A stretch of DNA of 7,049 bases from Endomicrobiia bacterium (GTDB taxonomy: Bacteria; Elusimicrobiota; Endomicrobiia; Endomicrobiales; Endomicrobiaceae), in contig BNVT01000064.1 of assembly GCA_025998295.1 (NCBI GenBank), positions 1-7,049 of the forward strand, in the 5' to 3' direction. The notes under the pieces were generated by a model that saw only the letters and a program-made list of their open reading frames with translations, did not search any database and was not told where the DNA came from. Shown piece after piece: positions 6,591-7,049 of this stretch (its first letter is position 1; each line of letters starts with the position of its first letter). The translations under genes and the position numbers were made by a program.

Positions 6591-6908
6591 TGCTAGTGCT
6601 GCTTCTTCTTTTCGTTTTTCTTTTGCTTCTGCTTTTTCTTTCATACTTTTACCTATGCTGTTGCATAGTTCCAACATTTCTTTTTCTTTTTCTTGCTCTA
6701 TTATTAATCTTTCTTTTTCTTCTGCTTCTTGTTTTAATCTTTCTTCTTCTTTTCGTTTTGCTTCTGCTCTTTCTCTATCTTCTTTTTCTTTTGCTTCTTT
6801 TCTTTCAAACAATTCTTTAAGATTATTTTTATTTTTGGGACAGGCAGACAGCAAGAAACTTGACAATGTAATAAACTATGTAAATAAAATTACTTTTTTC
6901 ATAATGAA

Positions 6909-6914
6909 CTCCTT
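6909..6914 (-). promoter_or_regulatory. Shine-Dalgarno that fixes the true start of the WL-repeat lipoprotein gene
   Basis: On the minus strand AAGGAG lies six bases before ATG at 6902-6900. That start gives a basic MKK n-region in the same frame as the lipobox, so the original start was here and not at the downstream TTG (6866), despite the TAG at codon 9. The 135 bp further upstream (to 7049) are AT-rich, with no clear promoter and no identifiable gene. Confidence 0.8.
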
Positions 6915-7049
6915 AATGAATCTTTGCAAAGTTACTTGTTAAGGTATGCCACTTTATTTAGTTGTTTTATTCAAATGATGAAAAATAATACAAATATTTT
7001 GGCATTGTTACTTTGTTGTCTTTTTTATTATTCTTTTTGTTCTTCTTTT

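Larger units (their letters stand above)
5229..6902 (-). pseudogene. Large WL-repeat lipoprotein gene with nonsense codon, frameshifts and an insertion
   Basis: ATG at 6902-6900 follows AAGGAG by six bases and opens MKKVILFT, then TAG (6878-6876), then FITLSSFLLSAC with lipobox L-S-A-C (Cys about residue 21). From there the frame is open to 5775. Residues about 23-212 are an uninterrupted Glu/Lys/Ala/Arg-rich helix, probably a coiled coil or single helix. From about 214 come at least 16 copies of a 9-10-residue repeat, W-L-(R/G/D)-S-x-(D/G)-G-(W/K)-x. A +1 shift near 5779, an insertion (5584-5765) and a -1 shift near 5513-5535 interrupt the next part. The original frame then resumes with WLREPTGGHEWLKLPDGQAW, DGKAWLRSPDGKA and a Ser/Asn/Asp-rich tail (EDEMLKNKKVREMLDKTGK) ending at TAA 5231-5229. 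Removing the insertion and shifts gives about 505 residues. A TTG at 6866 could start a 363-residue product, but with a truncated signal lacking its basic N-region. The likely original role is an envelope-anchored rod with a Trp-rich repeat domain, perhaps at the host interface. I cannot name the repeat family. Confidence 0.72.

Noticed and set aside
6475..6942. + strand Ser/Ala/Phe-rich open frame and a Leu-rich frame at 6518-6820
   Set aside because: Both are read from the pyrimidine-rich complement of the Glu/Lys/Ala helix codons. The low-complexity hydrophobic output is what reverse-strand reading of GAA/AAA/GCA codons gives.

Overview
The window is AT-rich bacterial DNA holding four intact housekeeping-type genes, all on the + strand: scpA, scpB, an LL-diaminopimelate aminotransferase (dapL) and a small MerR-type regulator. 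They are separated by unusually long stretches of decayed coding sequence. A low-GC genome with SMC-ScpAB, the DapL route to diaminopimelate and many recently broken genes suggests a host-associated bacterium in genome reduction. An Elusimicrobia/Endomicrobium-like insect-gut symbiont fits well, but this is inference from gene style and not from a marker gene.

Layout. 1-95: flank with no identified gene. 96-1474: scpA and scpB, 71 bp apart, probably one operon for chromosome condensation and segregation. 1530-1773: remnant of a small lipoprotein gene (about 81 residues when repaired), broken by two apparent one-base deletions. 1882-1912: probable terminator. 2022-3197: dapL, preceded by a strong Shine-Dalgarno. 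3198-3927: about 730 bp with no intact gene, holding a possible gene fragment and a possibly structured leader before the regulator. 3928-4302: MerR-family regulator, ended by a good intrinsic terminator (4378-4427). 4562-4970: a decayed Lys/Glu-rich gene with several frame breaks. 4980-5171: stem-loops and a twice-repeated 58-bp element with inverted ends.

5229-6902 (- strand) is the most distinctive part: a large lipoprotein gene with an ideal RBS, lipoprotein signal peptide, about 190 residues of charged helix, then more than 20 copies of a roughly 9-10-residue WL-x-S-x-x-G repeat and a short polar tail. Part of the repeat is a clean 57-bp (19-residue) tandem array of much higher GC than its surroundings. 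The gene carries an in-frame TAG at codon 9, a +1 shift, a 153-bp insertion bounded by 29-bp perfect direct repeats, and a compensating -1 shift. I could not assign the repeat to a named family.

The core genes are intact, while both recognisable lipoprotein genes are disrupted at or just after the start codon, before the lipobox. This suggests loss of envelope lipoproteins, or possibly on/off variation of surface proteins. There is no RNA gene, CRISPR array or transposase that I can support.
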